Positions 37,660 through 47,959 of a stretch of DNA of 64,000 bases are shown one piece after another (position 1 is the first letter of the stretch; every line of letters begins with the position of its first letter). The stretch spans positions 1-64,000 of the forward strand of contig NZ_JFGS01000017.1 in the NCBI RefSeq assembly GCF_000740775.1, in the 5' to 3' direction. The position numbers and the translations under genes are program-made. Below the pieces are notes generated by a model. The model was not told the DNA's origin. It saw only the letters and a program-made list of their open reading frames with translations, and did no database searches. This DNA comes from Haematobacter missouriensis (lineage in GTDB: Bacteria; Pseudomonadota; Alphaproteobacteria; Rhodobacterales; Rhodobacteraceae).

Positions 37660-38659
37660 GGTCGCGGGCGGCACGGGCGGGAGCGGCGCGGCCTTCCATC
37701 ACCGCCTGTCCCAGGGCCAGCAACTCCGCCCGCACGGCTGGATCGGCCGAGAGGCGTGCGATGAGGCCGAGGCGGACCTCCTCCTCAAACCAGCGGCGGG
37801 CCTGCGTGGCGCGATGCTCGGTCCACCAGCCGGTCTCCTGTCGCCAGCGCGCCAATTCCCCGATCTCCTCCCATGCCTCCGCCAACCCGGCCTGTTCCAG
37901 GGCAGAGACCGTCAGCGCCTTGGGATAGCCGGGAGGATCCTGCGGCCGCTTCCGTAGCAGGCGCAAGGCGCCGGCGTAATCCGCGCAGGTCCGCGTGGCC
38001 GCCGCCTTCAAATCGCCATCAGCCTTGTTCACCAGAATCAGGTCAGCGATCTCCATGATCCCGCGTTTCACGCCCTGAAGCTCGTCCCCTCCCGCCGGAG
38101 CGAGCAGCAGGACGAAGATGTCAGTCATCTCCGCCACCATCGTCTCCGACTGCCCGACACCGACCGTCTCCACGAGAACCACGTCGAACCCGGCAGCTTC
38201 GCAAAGCGCTACGGCCTCCCGTGTGCGGCGCGCCACGCCCCCCAATTCAGATCGGCTGGGTGAGGGGCGTATGAAGGCGTTCGGATCACGGGAAAGAAGT
38301 TCCATCCGCGTCTTGTCGCCGAGGATGGATCCACCCGTCCGCGCAGAGGACGGATCAACGGCCAGCACGGCGATCCGCTTGCCGTTCTCCGTCAGCCGCA
38401 ACCCGAAACTCTCGATGAAGGTGGATTTGCCCACTCCCGGCGTGCCCGAAAGACCGAGGCGCAGCGCCTGCCGCCCGCTCCCCGCCAGCCGGTCGAGCAG
38501 ATCCTCCGCGAGCAGCCGGTGATCGGCGCGCTGGCTTTCCACCAGCGTGATCGCCCGGGCCAGTGCGCGGCGATCACCGGAGAGAACGCCTGTCGCAAGC
38601 ATGCTGATTTCGCCCGCCCCGACGGGGCCGCGCCTTGCGGAAGTCCTCTGCACTGTCAT
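37628..38659 (-). CDS. meaB: MeaB/ArgK-type G-protein chaperone
   Basis: A 343-residue P-loop GTPase: Walker A '[12 protein letters not shown]', '[22 protein letters not shown]', '[10 protein letters not shown]', and NKAD ('[11 protein letters not shown]'). This is the family that loads and protects adenosylcobalamin on methylmalonyl-CoA mutase. The mutase itself is not in the window. The C-terminal part has the dimerisation helices. Confidence 0.93.
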   Translation of the reverse strand: MTVQRTSARRGPVGAGEISMLATGVLSGDRRALARAITLVESQRADHRLLAEDLLDRLAGSGRQALRLGLSGTPGVGKSTFIESFGLRLTENGKRIAVLAVDPSSARTGGSILGDKTRMELLSRDPNAFIRPSPSRSELGGVARRTREAVALCEAAGFDVVLVETVGVGQSETMVAEMTDIFVLLLAPAGGDELQGVKRGIMEIADLILVNKADGDLKAAATRTCADYAGALRLLRKRPQDPPGYPKALTVSALEQAGLAEAWEEIGELARWRQETGWWTEHRATQARRWFEEEVRLGLIARLSADPAVRAELLALGQAVMEGRAAPARAARDLIDRLSRPPA

Positions 38660-38766
38660 CGCATCCCTTCGGCAGGTTTCGGCAGCTGGTCACATTTCCG
38701 GTTGCCGCGGGGATTACTTGCCAAGGCGCAGGGTTATATGTCCAGTCCGAACCGGAGAAACATGTT

Positions 38767-39495
38767 ATGCCCCTGCCCACCCGCACCACCCTTGCCGCCG
38801 CCCTGCTGATGGCTCTTCCCCTCACGCCCGTCATGGCGCAACAGGCAAACAGCACCTTCGACCTGCGGATCCGGGGAATTCCCGCCGCCACACTGTCGAT
38901 GACAGGGCAGGAGACGGCGAGCGGTTATTCCGTTGCCGGACGACTTCAGAGCGCGGGGCTGGTGGGACTCTTCCGCACCATGCGCTATGACGCGCAGGTA
39001 CAGGGAACGCGAAGCGGCGGGCGCTTTACCCCTTCCCGCTATACGGAGGATGCCGATACCGGCAAGCGGAAGTCCCACTCGGTCATGAGCTATCAGGATG
39101 GTACGCCGCAGGTGGTGGAATATGATCCGCCTGAACGCGACCGGCGGGGCAATGTGGTCGATCCTGCATCTCAGGGCGGCACCATCGACCCGTTGACTGC
39201 CATCTGGATCGGCCTCCGCCCCACACCGGTGGCGGAAGTCTGCAATTATGATGGGTTCATGTTCGACGGTAAACGCCGGAGCCGTGTTTCCCTGTCCAAT
39301 CCGCGCGCGCAGGGGGATGCCATCCTCTGTACGGGGCGTTATGAGCGGTTGGCAGGATTCTCGGATCGCGAAATGGCGGAAAAGACCGTGTTCAACTTCA
39401 CCATGACCTACGTGCCGGCCGGTCAGGGCGTCATGCAGGTCACACAGATCAGCATGGACACGCTCTATGGTGCGGCGGTGCTGACGCGGCGCTGA
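38767..39495 (+). CDS. DUF3108-type periplasmic protein
   Basis: A 242-residue protein with a signal peptide (TTLAAALLMALPLTPVMAQQ). The body fits DUF3108: 'FDLRIRGIPAATLSMTGQ', 'GLVGLFRTMRYDAQVQGTRSGGRFTPSRYTEDAD', 'GTIDPLTAIWIGLRPTP' and a late 'YGAAVLTRR'. Function of the family is unknown; likely periplasmic beta-rich protein. The stop and the ATG of the helicase gene overlap (TGATG). Confidence 0.85.
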   Translation: MPLPTRTTLAAALLMALPLTPVMAQQANSTFDLRIRGIPAATLSMTGQETASGYSVAGRLQSAGLVGLFRTMRYDAQVQGTRSGGRFTPSRYTEDADTGKRKSHSVMSYQDGTPQVVEYDPPERDRRGNVVDPASQGGTIDPLTAIWIGLRPTPVAEVCNYDGFMFDGKRRSRVSLSNPRAQGDAILCTGRYERLAGFSDREMAEKTVFNFTMTYVPAGQGVMQVTQISMDTLYGAAVLTRR

Positions 39496-41969
39496 TGGCT
39501 GACGGCTGGTCACCGCTTCCCATCGACGCCGTGCTGCCCGCGTTGGCGGAAGCGGTGGCAACAGCGGGACGGGCCGTCCTGCAAGCTCCACCCGGCGCAG
39601 GCAAGACCACGCGGGTGCCGCTGGCCCTGCTGCCAAAGGTGACAGGCCGGATCGTGATGCTGGAGCCGCGCCGCCTTGCCGCCCGCGCGGCCGCCGAACG
39701 CATGGCCGAGACGCTCGGGGAGGCGGCCGGGGGAACCGTCGGCTACCGCATCCGGGGAGAAAGCCGCATCGGACCGATGACCCGGATCGAGGTCGTGACG
39801 GAGGGGATCCTCACCCGCATGATCCAGTCCGACCCGGAGCTGTCCGGCGTGGGTGCCGTGATCTTCGACGAGTTCCACGAGCGCTCTCTGAACGCGGATC
39901 TGGGCCTTGCCCTGACATGGGAGGCGCGGAGCGCCCTGCGCCCCGATCTCATCGTTCTCGTGATGTCCGCGACGCTGGACGCAGCCCCCGTCGCGCGGCT
40001 GCTGGAGGACGCGCCGCTCGTCACCTCCGAGGGCCGGGCCTTTCCGGTCGAGACGCGCTGGCTCACCGCCCCGCTCCTTGCCGGAACCCGCCTTGCGCCT
40101 GCCACTGCCGCGCTCGTCGCACAGGCGGCAGCGGAGACAGAGGGCGACATCCTCGTCTTTCTACCCGGGGAGAGCGAAATCAGGCAGGTCGCGGCGCTGC
40201 TCGACATTCCGGGCGCGACGGTGCGCCCCCTCTACGGGGCGCTACCCTTCGCGGAGCAGCGCGCCGCCATCGGCCCCTCGGCCAAGGGGCGCAAGATCGT
40301 GCTCTCCACGGCCATCGCGGAAACCTCCCTCACCATCGAAGGCGTGCGTGTCGTTGTGGATGCGGGCCGGGCACGGCGGGCACGGTTCGATCCCGGTTCG
40401 GGCATGAGCCGCCTCGTGACGGAGCGGGTGACACGGGCCGAGGCGGAGCAGCGCCGGGGCCGGGCAGGACGCGTGGCACCGGGTATCTGCTATCGCCTTT
40501 GGGCCAAGGGGGAGGAGGGTGCGCTCCCCGCCTTTCCACCGCCGGAGATGGAGACGGCCGACCTCGCCCCGCTCGCCATGGAACTCGCGCTCTGGGGTGC
40601 GCCGGACGGAGGCGGGCTGGCTTTCCTGACACCGCCCCCCGCCCCTGCGCTGGCCGAAGCGCGGGCAATGCTGCAGGATCTGGGCGCGCTGGATGACGCG
40701 GGCCGCGTCACGGAACACGGGCGACAACTGGCACCCATCCCGCTGCACCCCCGCCTTGGCCATATGCTGCGGCTCGCGGGCAGGCAGGCGGCACCGCTGG
40801 CGGCGCTGATGGCCGCGCGGGATCCCCTGCGGGGCGCTCCCGCCGACGTCGCCCTCCGGCTGGAGGCGGTGCGCGACCTGCGCGCCTATGCGGAGCGCCG
40901 CCCCTGGCCTGCGGACCGCGCGACGGTGGAGACGATCCGGCAGGAAGCGCGGCGGCTCTCCCGGCTGGCGGGCTCGGAGGGGCCGGCGGGGCCGGAGATG
41001 ACACCGGGCGAAATGGCCTCCCTCGCCTATCCTGACCGCATCGGCCTCCGCCGAAAGGGGGAAACACCGCGCTGGCTGCTGTCGGGCGGAAAAGGGGTGA
41101 CCATCGCGGCAGGCGATCCGATGTCGGGACAGCGCCTGCTTGTCGCGACCGATCTGGGCGGCACGGCGCGGGAGCCGACGATCCGGCAGGCGGTGGAAAT
41201 CACCGAGGCGGGGGTGCGGCGCCTGCACGGCGAGCGCATCGGCTGGGAGGATGTCTGCGTCTGGTCACCCCGCGAGCGTCGCGTCATCGCCCGGCGGCAG
41301 GAGCGGCTCGGCTCCATCATACTGGACGACCGCATATGGCAGGACGCGCCGGAGGAACGGGTAGCGGAGGCGCTGCTGGACGGGGTGCGCGATCTGGGCC
41401 TCTCCTCCCTTGGCTGGACAGAGGCGGCAGAACGGTTCCGCGCTCGGGTGGAACTGCTCCGGGCAGAGGGCGTGGACCTGCCCGACATGTCGGACACCGG
41501 GCTGACCGCAGGGCTGCAGGACTGGCTGCTGCCCCATCTGGCAGGCCGGCGGACGGCGGCGGACCTGAAGGCGCTCGATCCGCTCGAACCGCTCCGTCAG
41601 ATGCTGGGATGGGAGGAGATGCAGACCCTCGACCGACTGGCACCCGGGCATTTCGCCACGCCGCTCGGCAACCGCATCCCGCTCGACTATCGCGGCGGGG
41701 TTCCGGCGATCGAGGTGCGCTTGCAGGAAATGTTCGGCGTAACGGAGCATCCCGCCATCGGACCGAAACGCCTACCGCTCCGCGTTACGCTGCTTTCGCC
41801 CGCCCGGCGGCCTGTGCAGGTGACGACCGACCTGCCCCGCTTCTGGGCCACGAGCTATGCCGATGTGCGCAAGGACATGCGCGGCCAGTATCCCCGACAT
41901 CCGTGGCCCGAGGATCCGACGCAGGCGGAGCCCACGTTGCGCGTCAAACCCCGGGGTCAGACGGGCTGA
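39495..41969 (+). CDS. hrpB: HrpB-type DEAH-box ATP-dependent helicase
   Basis: An 824-residue DExH helicase of the HrpB family. Residues 31-39 form Walker A (APPGAGKTT); 'VIFDEFHERSL' is the DExH motif, 'VMSATLD' motif III, and 'VTRAEAEQRRGRAGRVAPG' motif VI. A HrpB-type C-terminal domain follows ('AIGPKRLPLRVTLLSPARRPVQVTTDLPRFW'). It acts on RNA; the physiological target in bacteria is poorly known. Confidence 0.95.
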   Translation: MADGWSPLPIDAVLPALAEAVATAGRAVLQAPPGAGKTTRVPLALLPKVTGRIVMLEPRRLAARAAAERMAETLGEAAGGTVGYRIRGESRIGPMTRIEVVTEGILTRMIQSDPELSGVGAVIFDEFHERSLNADLGLALTWEARSALRPDLIVLVMSATLDAAPVARLLEDAPLVTSEGRAFPVETRWLTAPLLAGTRLAPATAALVAQAAAETEGDILVFLPGESEIRQVAALLDIPGATVRPLYGALPFAEQRAAIGPSAKGRKIVLSTAIAETSLTIEGVRVVVDAGRARRARFDPGSGMSRLVTERVTRAEAEQRRGRAGRVAPGICYRLWAKGEEGALPAFPPPEMETADLAPLAMELALWGAPDGGGLAFLTPPPAPALAEARAMLQDLGALDDAGRVTEHGRQLAPIPLHPRLGHMLRLAGRQAAPLAALMAARDPLRGAPADVALRLEAVRDLRAYAERRPWPADRATVETIRQEARRLSRLAGSEGPAGPEMTPGEMASLAYPDRIGLRRKGETPRWLLSGGKGVTIAAGDPMSGQRLLVATDLGGTAREPTIRQAVEITEAGVRRLHGERIGWEDVCVWSPRERRVIARRQERLGSIILDDRIWQDAPEERVAEALLDGVRDLGLSSLGWTEAAERFRARVELLRAEGVDLPDMSDTGLTAGLQDWLLPHLAGRRTAADLKALDPLEPLRQMLGWEEMQTLDRLAPGHFATPLGNRIPLDYRGGVPAIEVRLQEMFGVTEHPAIGPKRLPLRVTLLSPARRPVQVTTDLPRFWATSYADVRKDMRGQYPRHPWPEDPTQAEPTLRVKPRGQTG

Positions 41970-41984
41970 CCGCCCAGAACCACC

Positions 41985-42413
41985 TCAGAACTCCACGACC
42001 ACTGAGGGCGCGCTCCGTTTAGCGGGGCCATGAAAGACCGCTTCGATGTTATTGCCGTCCGGGTCCAGCAGGAAGGCGGCATAATAGCCGGGGTGATAGG
42101 GCCGCTCTCCGGGACCACCGTTGTCGGTGCCCCCTGCTGCAAGCCCCGCGGCATGAAATGCGCGCACCTGCCCCTCATCGGCCGCCTGAAAGGCGAGATG
42201 GTGCCGCCCAGTGAGTTTGCCGAGGGCAGCCGGGCTGTCGGCGGAGGTGACGAACAGTTCATCGGCCCAGAAGAAGCCCTCTCCCTCCCCGCCAATCGGA
42301 ATATCCAGCACGTCCAGTACCGCCCCGTAGAACCGGCGGCTCGCTTCCAAGTCCCGGACAACGAACTGAAGGTGGTCGATGAGCCGCCCGCGATGCAATC
42401 GTTCGGTTTCCAT
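41985..42413 (-). CDS. VOC-family (glyoxalase-like) protein
   Basis: A 142-residue protein starting METERLHRGRLIDHLQFVVR. The two beta-alpha-beta-beta-beta units are seen: 'IDHLQFVVRDLEASRRFYGAVLDVLDIPI' and 'HHLAFQAADEGQVRAFHAA', closing with 'YYAAFLLDPDGNNIEAVFHG', the typical metal-ligand Glu region. Specific function unknown. Convergent with hrpB. Confidence 0.9.
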   Translation of the reverse strand: METERLHRGRLIDHLQFVVRDLEASRRFYGAVLDVLDIPIGGEGEGFFWADELFVTSADSPAALGKLTGRHHLAFQAADEGQVRAFHAAGLAAGGTDNGGPGERPYHPGYYAAFLLDPDGNNIEAVFHGPAKRSAPSVVVEF

Positions 42414-42531
42414 GTCCTTCCCTCCCTGCATGTCGGGAAAGATAGGCCGGGGCCCGCAGGGTCAAGCAACCGTGATTCCGCGCCGGTGTCGGCCCGACCT
42501 ATGCTCTCTCCGGCCGACTAAGGAGGAGCGA

Positions 42532-42918
42532 ATGACGACGAGAGACATCGGGCGGGTCAGCCTTGCCACGCTTCTCCTTGCCGCGCTTGCCTACCACGCC
42601 GCGCCGCAGCTGGCACATGCGCATCGGTTCGCCGGTTGGAAGGGCCCGGTGACGATCAATGGCGCTGTCCATGAGGTGAACCTGTCAGCCCCCGCGCCAG
42701 GCATGACGCTGGAGGATAGCGACGGCCACCGGTGGCACGTGCTGCTTGGCTCGCAACGGCAGGTCACCCGGTCCGGCCTGTCCGCAGCACCACCGTCGGA
42801 CGGCAAGGCCGCAAAAGTTGTGGGCGTGCTGTCGGACCGGGAAACGATCCGCGCTGCACGACTGATCGTGGAGGGGAGGGAATACGATATCCCCGCTCCG
42901 TACCCGCGCGGGACATGA
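42532..42918 (+). CDS. Exported DUF6152-like protein
   Basis: A 128-residue protein with a signal peptide (LATLLLAALAYHAAPQLAHA). 'KGPVTINGAVHEVNLSAPAPGMTLEDSDGHRWHVLLGSQ' and 'GKAAKVVGVLSDRETIRAARLIVEGREYDI' resemble the DUF6152 family of small periplasmic OB-like proteins. AGGAGGAG precedes the ATG. Function unknown. Confidence 0.7.
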   Translation: MTTRDIGRVSLATLLLAALAYHAAPQLAHAHRFAGWKGPVTINGAVHEVNLSAPAPGMTLEDSDGHRWHVLLGSQRQVTRSGLSAAPPSDGKAAKVVGVLSDRETIRAARLIVEGREYDIPAPYPRGT

Positions 42919-42966
42919 CCAATCGCCGGAGCAATTCGGACGTTGGTCGGAGGTCTGATACACCCG

Positions 42967-43893
42967 TCAGACGTCGAGGCACCATCGCATGACGGCCTTC
43001 TGCGCGTGGAGCCGGTTCTCCGCCTCATCGAAGACGACGGAATGCGGCCCGTCCATGACGGTGCTCGTCACCTCATCATCGCGATGGGCAGGCAGGCAGT
43101 GCATGAAAAGCGCGTCGGGCTTCGCATGCGCCATGAGCGCGTCATTCACCTGATAGGGGCGAAGCTGATTGTGCCGCCGCTCCCGTGCCGATTGCGGATC
43201 ATGCATCGACACCCAGGTATCAGTGACGACAAGATCGGCACCCTCCACCGCGCGGGCTGGATCGCGCACGACCTCCGCCCACACACCGCGGGAACGCGCG
43301 AAGTCCAGCCACTCCCGCTCCGGGTCCAGCGGCTGCGGACCGGTGAAGGTGAAATCGAAACCGAACTGCCCGGCGGCATGGATGAGCGAGGCACAGACGT
43401 TGTTGCCGTCGCCGCACCACACCACCTTGCGGCCCGCGATATCGCCGCGATGTTCCTCATAGGTCATCACATCGGCCATGATCTGGCAGGGATGCGTCCG
43501 GTTGGTCAGCCCATTGATGACCGGGACGGAGGCGTGTTCGGCCATTTCGTAGAGCGTGGCCTCCTCAAACGTGCGGATCATGATCAGATCGACATATCGG
43601 GACAGGACGCGCGCGGTATCGGCAATCGTCTCACCATGGCCGAGCTGCATTTCCTTACCGGACAGCACCATGGTTTCGCCGCCCATCTGACGTACGCCCA
43701 CGTCGAAGGAGACGCGGGTTCGGGTGGAGGGTTTCTCGAAGATCAGCGCAACCATGCGGCCCTTCAGCGGCAATTCGTCATCCACAGCACCCTTGGGACG
43801 GCCGTTGCGCGCCAGTTTCATGGCACGGGCATTGTCTATCATGCTCCGCAAGTCTTCAGGCGCTGTAGTGTGAATATCGAGAAAGCTATTCAT
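42967..43893 (-). CDS. argF: Ornithine carbamoyltransferase
   Basis: A 308-residue enzyme of arginine synthesis that makes citrulline from ornithine and carbamoyl phosphate. The carbamoyl-phosphate loop '[12 protein letters not shown]', 'THPCQIMAD' and the ornithine-site '[12 protein letters not shown]' are present. The start at 43893 overlaps the upstream GNAT stop (ATGA), and argD lies just before that gene, so the three genes form an arginine operon. Confidence 0.96.
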   Translation of the reverse strand: MNSFLDIHTTAPEDLRSMIDNARAMKLARNGRPKGAVDDELPLKGRMVALIFEKPSTRTRVSFDVGVRQMGGETMVLSGKEMQLGHGETIADTARVLSRYVDLIMIRTFEEATLYEMAEHASVPVINGLTNRTHPCQIMADVMTYEEHRGDIAGRKVVWCGDGNNVCASLIHAAGQFGFDFTFTGPQPLDPEREWLDFARSRGVWAEVVRDPARAVEGADLVVTDTWVSMHDPQSARERRHNQLRPYQVNDALMAHAKPDALFMHCLPAHRDDEVTSTVMDGPHSVVFDEAENRLHAQKAVMRWCLDV

Positions 43894-44444
43894 CAGGCTT
43901 GTCTTTCGTCGTTTTCGTCCGGCGTCGGATTGGCAATAAGCACCATGAGCGGCGGCATGTTGGAACCGGCAGCATAATCGCGGAACCCTGCCCGGCGGAA
44001 GGCCCGGACAGCCGCGATGTTCGCCCGATCGGGATCGCCTGCAAGAGCAGGAACACCCTCGGCAAAGAGCTTGGCCGAGAGCGCCCGGAGCAAGCCGGAC
44101 CCAAGGCCACGGCCAAGCCGGCAGGACGGACCGATCAGCAGATCGATACCCCGTGTACCCTCTGGCAGACCGCCGGTCCCGCCCGGCCAGTCCATGAGGC
44201 GGTAATGCTGCACATAACCGAACGGTTGCCCGCAATAGCTGGCGATCTGCTGAGAGATCAGAGGCGATCCGATCCGCTCACCGATGCGGGCCAGTTGCTC
44301 CTCCGGCGCGTCCCACCAGCGGCGGACGTGCGACAGGCGGAGCCATGAGCCGAGAAGCGGCAGGTCTGCGGGCGTGACCGGATCCAGCCGGATGCCGGGC
44401 ACCGCCTCGCTGCCGGTGGCGGAAGGGGGCCGGGACTCAATCAC
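43893..44444 (-). CDS. GNAT-family acetyltransferase between argD and argF
   Basis: A 183-residue GNAT protein (aminoglycoside 6'-N-acetyltransferase/IucB-like), with '[22 protein letters not shown]', '[27 protein letters not shown]' and '[13 protein letters not shown]'. A GTG at 44444 overlaps the argD stop and is the likely start; a longer upstream frame would overlap argD by about 50 bases. In alphaproteobacteria this gene is often found here; the substrate is unknown. Confidence 0.8.
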   Translation of the reverse strand: MIESRPPSATGSEAVPGIRLDPVTPADLPLLGSWLRLSHVRRWWDAPEEQLARIGERIGSPLISQQIASYCGQPFGYVQHYRLMDWPGGTGGLPEGTRGIDLLIGPSCRLGRGLGSGLLRALSAKLFAEGVPALAGDPDRANIAAVRAFRRAGFRDYAAGSNMPPLMVLIANPTPDENDERQA

Positions 44445-45633
44445 CGGCCTGCGCCTTCTTCTCCGGGGAGAGAGCGGCGGCGGCACGGTCCAGGCGCTCC
44501 ACCGCTTCGGCCATCTCCGCCTCTGCGATGTTCAGCGCGGGCAGCAGGCGGACGACGTTATCGGCGGCTCCTACGGTCAGTACCTTTTCCGCATAGCCCG
44601 CGGTCACCAGATCGGCGGGAGCAATGCGGCACTTCAGGCCCAGCATGAGGCCCTGCCCGCGCACTTCCTCGAAGACCTCGGGATACGCGGCGACAAGCCC
44701 CTCCAGCTTCTGGCGGAAGAACCCGGCCTTGTGGTTGACTGCTTCGAGAAACGCCGGGTCGGTGACGATATCCATGACCTTCGCCCCGACCGCGCAGCCC
44801 AGCGGGTTGCCGCCATAGGTCGAGCCGTGGGTGCCCGCCGTCATGCCGCGCGCCGCAGTCTCCGTCGCCAGCACGGCGCCGAGGGGGAAACCGCCGCCGA
44901 TACCCTTGGCCACCATCATGATATCCGGGGTGATCCCGGCCCATTCGTGGGCAAAGAGCTTGCCCGTGCGCCCCACGCCGCATTGAACCTCATCAAGAAT
45001 GAGGAGCGTACCCGTTGTATCGCAAAGGGCGCGGATTTCCTTGAGGAAGGCATCGCCGAACGGACGGATACCGCCTTCGCCCTGAATGGGTTCGAGCAGG
45101 ATCGCCGCGGTCTTTTCCGTCATCGCGGCCTTCACTGCGGCCATGTCGCCGAAGGGGAGGTGGACGAACCCCGGAAGCAACGGTCCGAAGCCCTTCACCA
45201 TCTTCTCCGCGCCGGAGGCCGCGATGGCAGCGGAGGAGCGTCCGTGGAAGCAGCCCTCGAAGGTGATGATCTCCACCCGCTCCTTCTCGCCCCCGTCATA
45301 CCAGTATTTCCGCGCCATCTTGATGGCCAGTTCCGCCGCTTCCGTCCCGGAATTGGTGAAGAACACGGTGTCCGCAAAGGTATGCGAGACCAGCAGATCG
45401 GCCAACCGCTGCTGCTCCGGCACCATATAGAGGTTCGATGTGTGCCAGAGCTTGTGGGCCTGCTCGGACAACACCTCCGTCAGCGCGGGATTGGCGTGAC
45501 CGAGCACGTTCACCGCGATCCCTGCGCCAAGGTCGAGGTATCGCTCCCCGCCCGCCTCCGTCAGCCAGACGCCCTCCCCCTTCACGAAGGACAGCGGCGC
45601 ACGGTTGTAGGTCGGCAGGACGGACGTGATCAT
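44437..45633 (-). CDS. argD: Acetylornithine aminotransferase
   Basis: A 398-residue class III PLP aminotransferase. '[19 protein letters not shown]', '[21 protein letters not shown]', '[44 protein letters not shown]' with the PLP Lys in [10 protein letters not shown]. It converts N-acetylglutamate semialdehyde to N-acetylornithine. It starts the argD-GNAT-argF operon. Confidence 0.95.
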   Translation of the reverse strand: MITSVLPTYNRAPLSFVKGEGVWLTEAGGERYLDLGAGIAVNVLGHANPALTEVLSEQAHKLWHTSNLYMVPEQQRLADLLVSHTFADTVFFTNSGTEAAELAIKMARKYWYDGGEKERVEIITFEGCFHGRSSAAIAASGAEKMVKGFGPLLPGFVHLPFGDMAAVKAAMTEKTAAILLEPIQGEGGIRPFGDAFLKEIRALCDTTGTLLILDEVQCGVGRTGKLFAHEWAGITPDIMMVAKGIGGGFPLGAVLATETAARGMTAGTHGSTYGGNPLGCAVGAKVMDIVTDPAFLEAVNHKAGFFRQKLEGLVAAYPEVFEEVRGQGLMLGLKCRIAPADLVTAGYAEKVLTVGAADNVVRLLPALNIAEAEMAEAVERLDRAAAALSPEKKAQAGD

Positions 45634-46014
45634 CGGATCATCCTCTGAAATGCGCCCCAGAGGTGCCAAAGCAGCGGGGGCGAGTCAACGACGGTGGCTT
45701 GATAAGGAGAGGTGCGGCAGGCGCACGGTGATCGGGACGTCAGACGCGGGTGCGACGACGTCGGCTCGGCAGGGAAAGGCGGAGCTTCGCGATCATGAGA
45801 CGCGGATAACCGGTCGGTGCAGGGTTGTAAATCTTTTTCAGGGTGCTCATCTCAGAGAAAGCGACCTTTGCTGCGGTTGTGCTTGAATCGGCGGCCTGTC
45901 GCTTGTATCTCGCCGTGTCCCGCTTAGTATGCGGCGCCAAGAACCAGAATTTTGCCGCTTGCCGGTGCGCCCTCTCGCGCAGCCGGTAGTGCGGCTTTCA
46001 GCCGGAGGCACTGA
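45634..46014. other. Intergenic region between argD and gcrA
   Basis: About 380 bases between divergent genes. It should contain both promoters. One GANTC site (GAGTC, 45682-45686), the CcrM methylation target, is present. A short minus-strand frame at about 45740-45850 (MSTLKKIYNPAPTGYP...) has a weak start and no recognised family. Nothing else convincing is seen. Confidence 0.5.
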
Positions 46015-46626
46015 ATGTCCTGGACCGACGAACGCGTCGAGACCCTGAAGCGGATGTGGGGCGAAGGCCAGAGCGCCAGCCAGATCGCCAAGGAACTTGG
46101 CGGTGTCACGCGCAACGCGGTGATCGGCAAGGTCCATCGGCTTGGCCTTTCCAACCGTGGACCGGGTGAGAAGGAAGAGGAAGCCGTTGTGGAAACGGTC
46201 GAGGAAATCGTAACACAGGAAACGGTGATAGAGGTCGTCGTCGAGAGCGCACGCGAGCCGGAGCCGGAACCCGTCCGGGCAGAGCCGAGCCGCGTCGAGC
46301 CGCAACCGCGTGTCGCGCCGGCGCCGCCGACCCAGCTTTCCACCCGTCGTCCGGTGACGAATGGCCTTCAGCCGCTTCCGCCGCAGCCCTCGACCAACGA
46401 AATCAGCCCCGAAACCCTTGCCTCCGCCCGCGAGGTGGAGAAGCGCGCCCGCAAGCTCACCTTGCTGGAGTTGACGGAACGGACCTGCAAATGGCCGATC
46501 GGCGACCCGGCCACGGACGATTTCTGGTTCTGCGGTCATGCGGCCGCGCCCGGAAAACCCTATTGCGAGGCGCATGTGAGCGTGGCTTTCCAACCGATGT
46601 CCGCCCGCCGGGACCGTCGCCGCTAA
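46015..46626 (+). CDS. gcrA: Cell cycle regulator GcrA
   Basis: A 203-residue GcrA: 'SWTDERVETLKRMWGEGQSASQIAKELGGVTRNAVIGKVHRLGLSNR' is the diagnostic N-terminal HTH, and the C-terminal sigma70-binding part has 'LLELTERTCKWPIGDPATDDFWFCGHAAAPGKPYCEAH' with Cys/His pattern. The middle is an acidic, Pro/Glu-rich linker. GcrA activates cell-cycle promoters carrying methylated GANTC sites. Confidence 0.95.
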   Translation: MSWTDERVETLKRMWGEGQSASQIAKELGGVTRNAVIGKVHRLGLSNRGPGEKEEEAVVETVEEIVTQETVIEVVVESAREPEPEPVRAEPSRVEPQPRVAPAPPTQLSTRRPVTNGLQPLPPQPSTNEISPETLASAREVEKRARKLTLLELTERTCKWPIGDPATDDFWFCGHAAAPGKPYCEAHVSVAFQPMSARRDRRR

Positions 46627-46810
46627 GTCGTGACCTCCCTCTGATCGAGCGTCCCCGCGCATTCCGCGGGGGGTCATCTTCCTGTTGCTTCGGCAGGGCA
46701 GATTCGGCGGCAAATTGCCCCGGGGACTTGAGGCGGCAGAGAAAAATGACTACGTCGTCGCCTTCCTCGGGCGGCGCGGTCGCCCGCCCTGACGCCGTAG
46801 GAGGCCCCCC

Positions 46811-47905
46811 ATGCAGACACCCTGCTACGTGATCGACAAGGCGCTGCTCCTGCCCAACATGGAGAAGATCGCCACGCTGCGCGAAGCCTCCGGCGCCAAG
46901 GCGCTGCTGGCGCTCAAGTGCTTCGCCACATGGTCGGTCTTCGACTTCATGTCGGACTACATGGACGGAACCACCTCCTCCTCGCTTTACGAGGTGAAGC
47001 TCGGACGTGAGAAGTTTCCGGGCGAGACGCACGCCTATTCCGTCGCCTGGGCACCTGACGAGATCGACGAGGTTCTGGCCAATTCCGACAAGGTCATCTT
47101 CAACACCGCCGGGCAGCTCGAACGCTTCCGCGACGTGTCGGAGGGGCATGTCCGCGGCCTGCGGGTCAATCCCGGCGTCTCCACCTCCGGCTTCGATCTG
47201 GCGGATCCGGCGCGGCCCTTCTCGCGGCTCGGCGAATGGGATCCGCAGCGGATCGAACCGCATCTGGATGCGATTTCCGGCTTCATGTTCCACAACAACT
47301 GCGAAAACGAGAGTTTCGAGCGGTTTGACGAGATGCTGGGCCTGATCGAGCAACGCTTCGGTGGGCTGATCCGGCGGCTGGACTGGATTTCGCTGGGCGG
47401 AGGCATCCACTTCACCGGCGAGGGTTATCCGCTGATGAAACTCGCTGAGCGGCTGAAGCGGTTTTCCGACACTTTCGGCGTTCAGGTCTATCTGGAGCCG
47501 GGAGAGGCGGCGATCACCAAATCCACCACGCTGGAGGTTACGGTGCTCGACACGCTGCACAATGGAAAGAATCTTGCCATCGTGGACAGCTCTATCGAAG
47601 CCCATATGCTTGATCTGCTGATCTATCGTCAGTCCGCCAAGATGGAGCCGAACGAAGGGCCGGAGGAATGGATGGTCTGCGGAAAATCCTGTCTCGCAGG
47701 CGATATCTTCGGCGAGTTCCGCTTTCCCCACCCCCTGAAAGCCGGGGACCGGCTGTCGATTCAGGATGCCGCCGGTTACACGATGGTCAAGAAGAACTGG
47801 TTCAACGGTGTGAAGATGCCTTCCATCGCCATCCGCGAGCTGGATGGAACCCTGACTGAAGTGCGCGACTTCGGCTATGACGAATTCGCCGCCGCACTTT
47901 CCTGA
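46811..47905 (+). CDS. nspC: Carboxy(nor)spermidine decarboxylase
   Basis: A 364-residue fold-III PLP decarboxylase (CASDC). 'LLALKCFATWSVFDFMSDYMDGTTSSSLYE' includes the PLP Lys, followed by 'FMFHNNCEN', 'SLGGGIHFTGEGYP' and 'CGKSCLAGDIFGEF' with the active-site Cys region. It makes spermidine or norspermidine from the carboxy precursor. The partner dehydrogenase gene follows after 54 bases. Confidence 0.95.
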   Translation: MQTPCYVIDKALLLPNMEKIATLREASGAKALLALKCFATWSVFDFMSDYMDGTTSSSLYEVKLGREKFPGETHAYSVAWAPDEIDEVLANSDKVIFNTAGQLERFRDVSEGHVRGLRVNPGVSTSGFDLADPARPFSRLGEWDPQRIEPHLDAISGFMFHNNCENESFERFDEMLGLIEQRFGGLIRRLDWISLGGGIHFTGEGYPLMKLAERLKRFSDTFGVQVYLEPGEAAITKSTTLEVTVLDTLHNGKNLAIVDSSIEAHMLDLLIYRQSAKMEPNEGPEEWMVCGKSCLAGDIFGEFRFPHPLKAGDRLSIQDAAGYTMVKKNWFNGVKMPSIAIRELDGTLTEVRDFGYDEFAAALS

Positions 47906-47959
47906 CCCCGCGCCCCCAATGGCGGGGCCTTCACTCACAGACCAACGAGGCCTCATGGA

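Noticed and set aside
45740-45940. Small minus-strand ORF between argD and gcrA
   Set aside because: Weak ribosome site, basic low-complexity translation and no recognisable family; mentioned only in the intergenic entry.
47906-47959. CCCCGC...GCGGGG hairpin between nspC and the dehydrogenase gene as a terminator
   Set aside because: No T-tract follows, and the two genes are expected to be co-transcribed.
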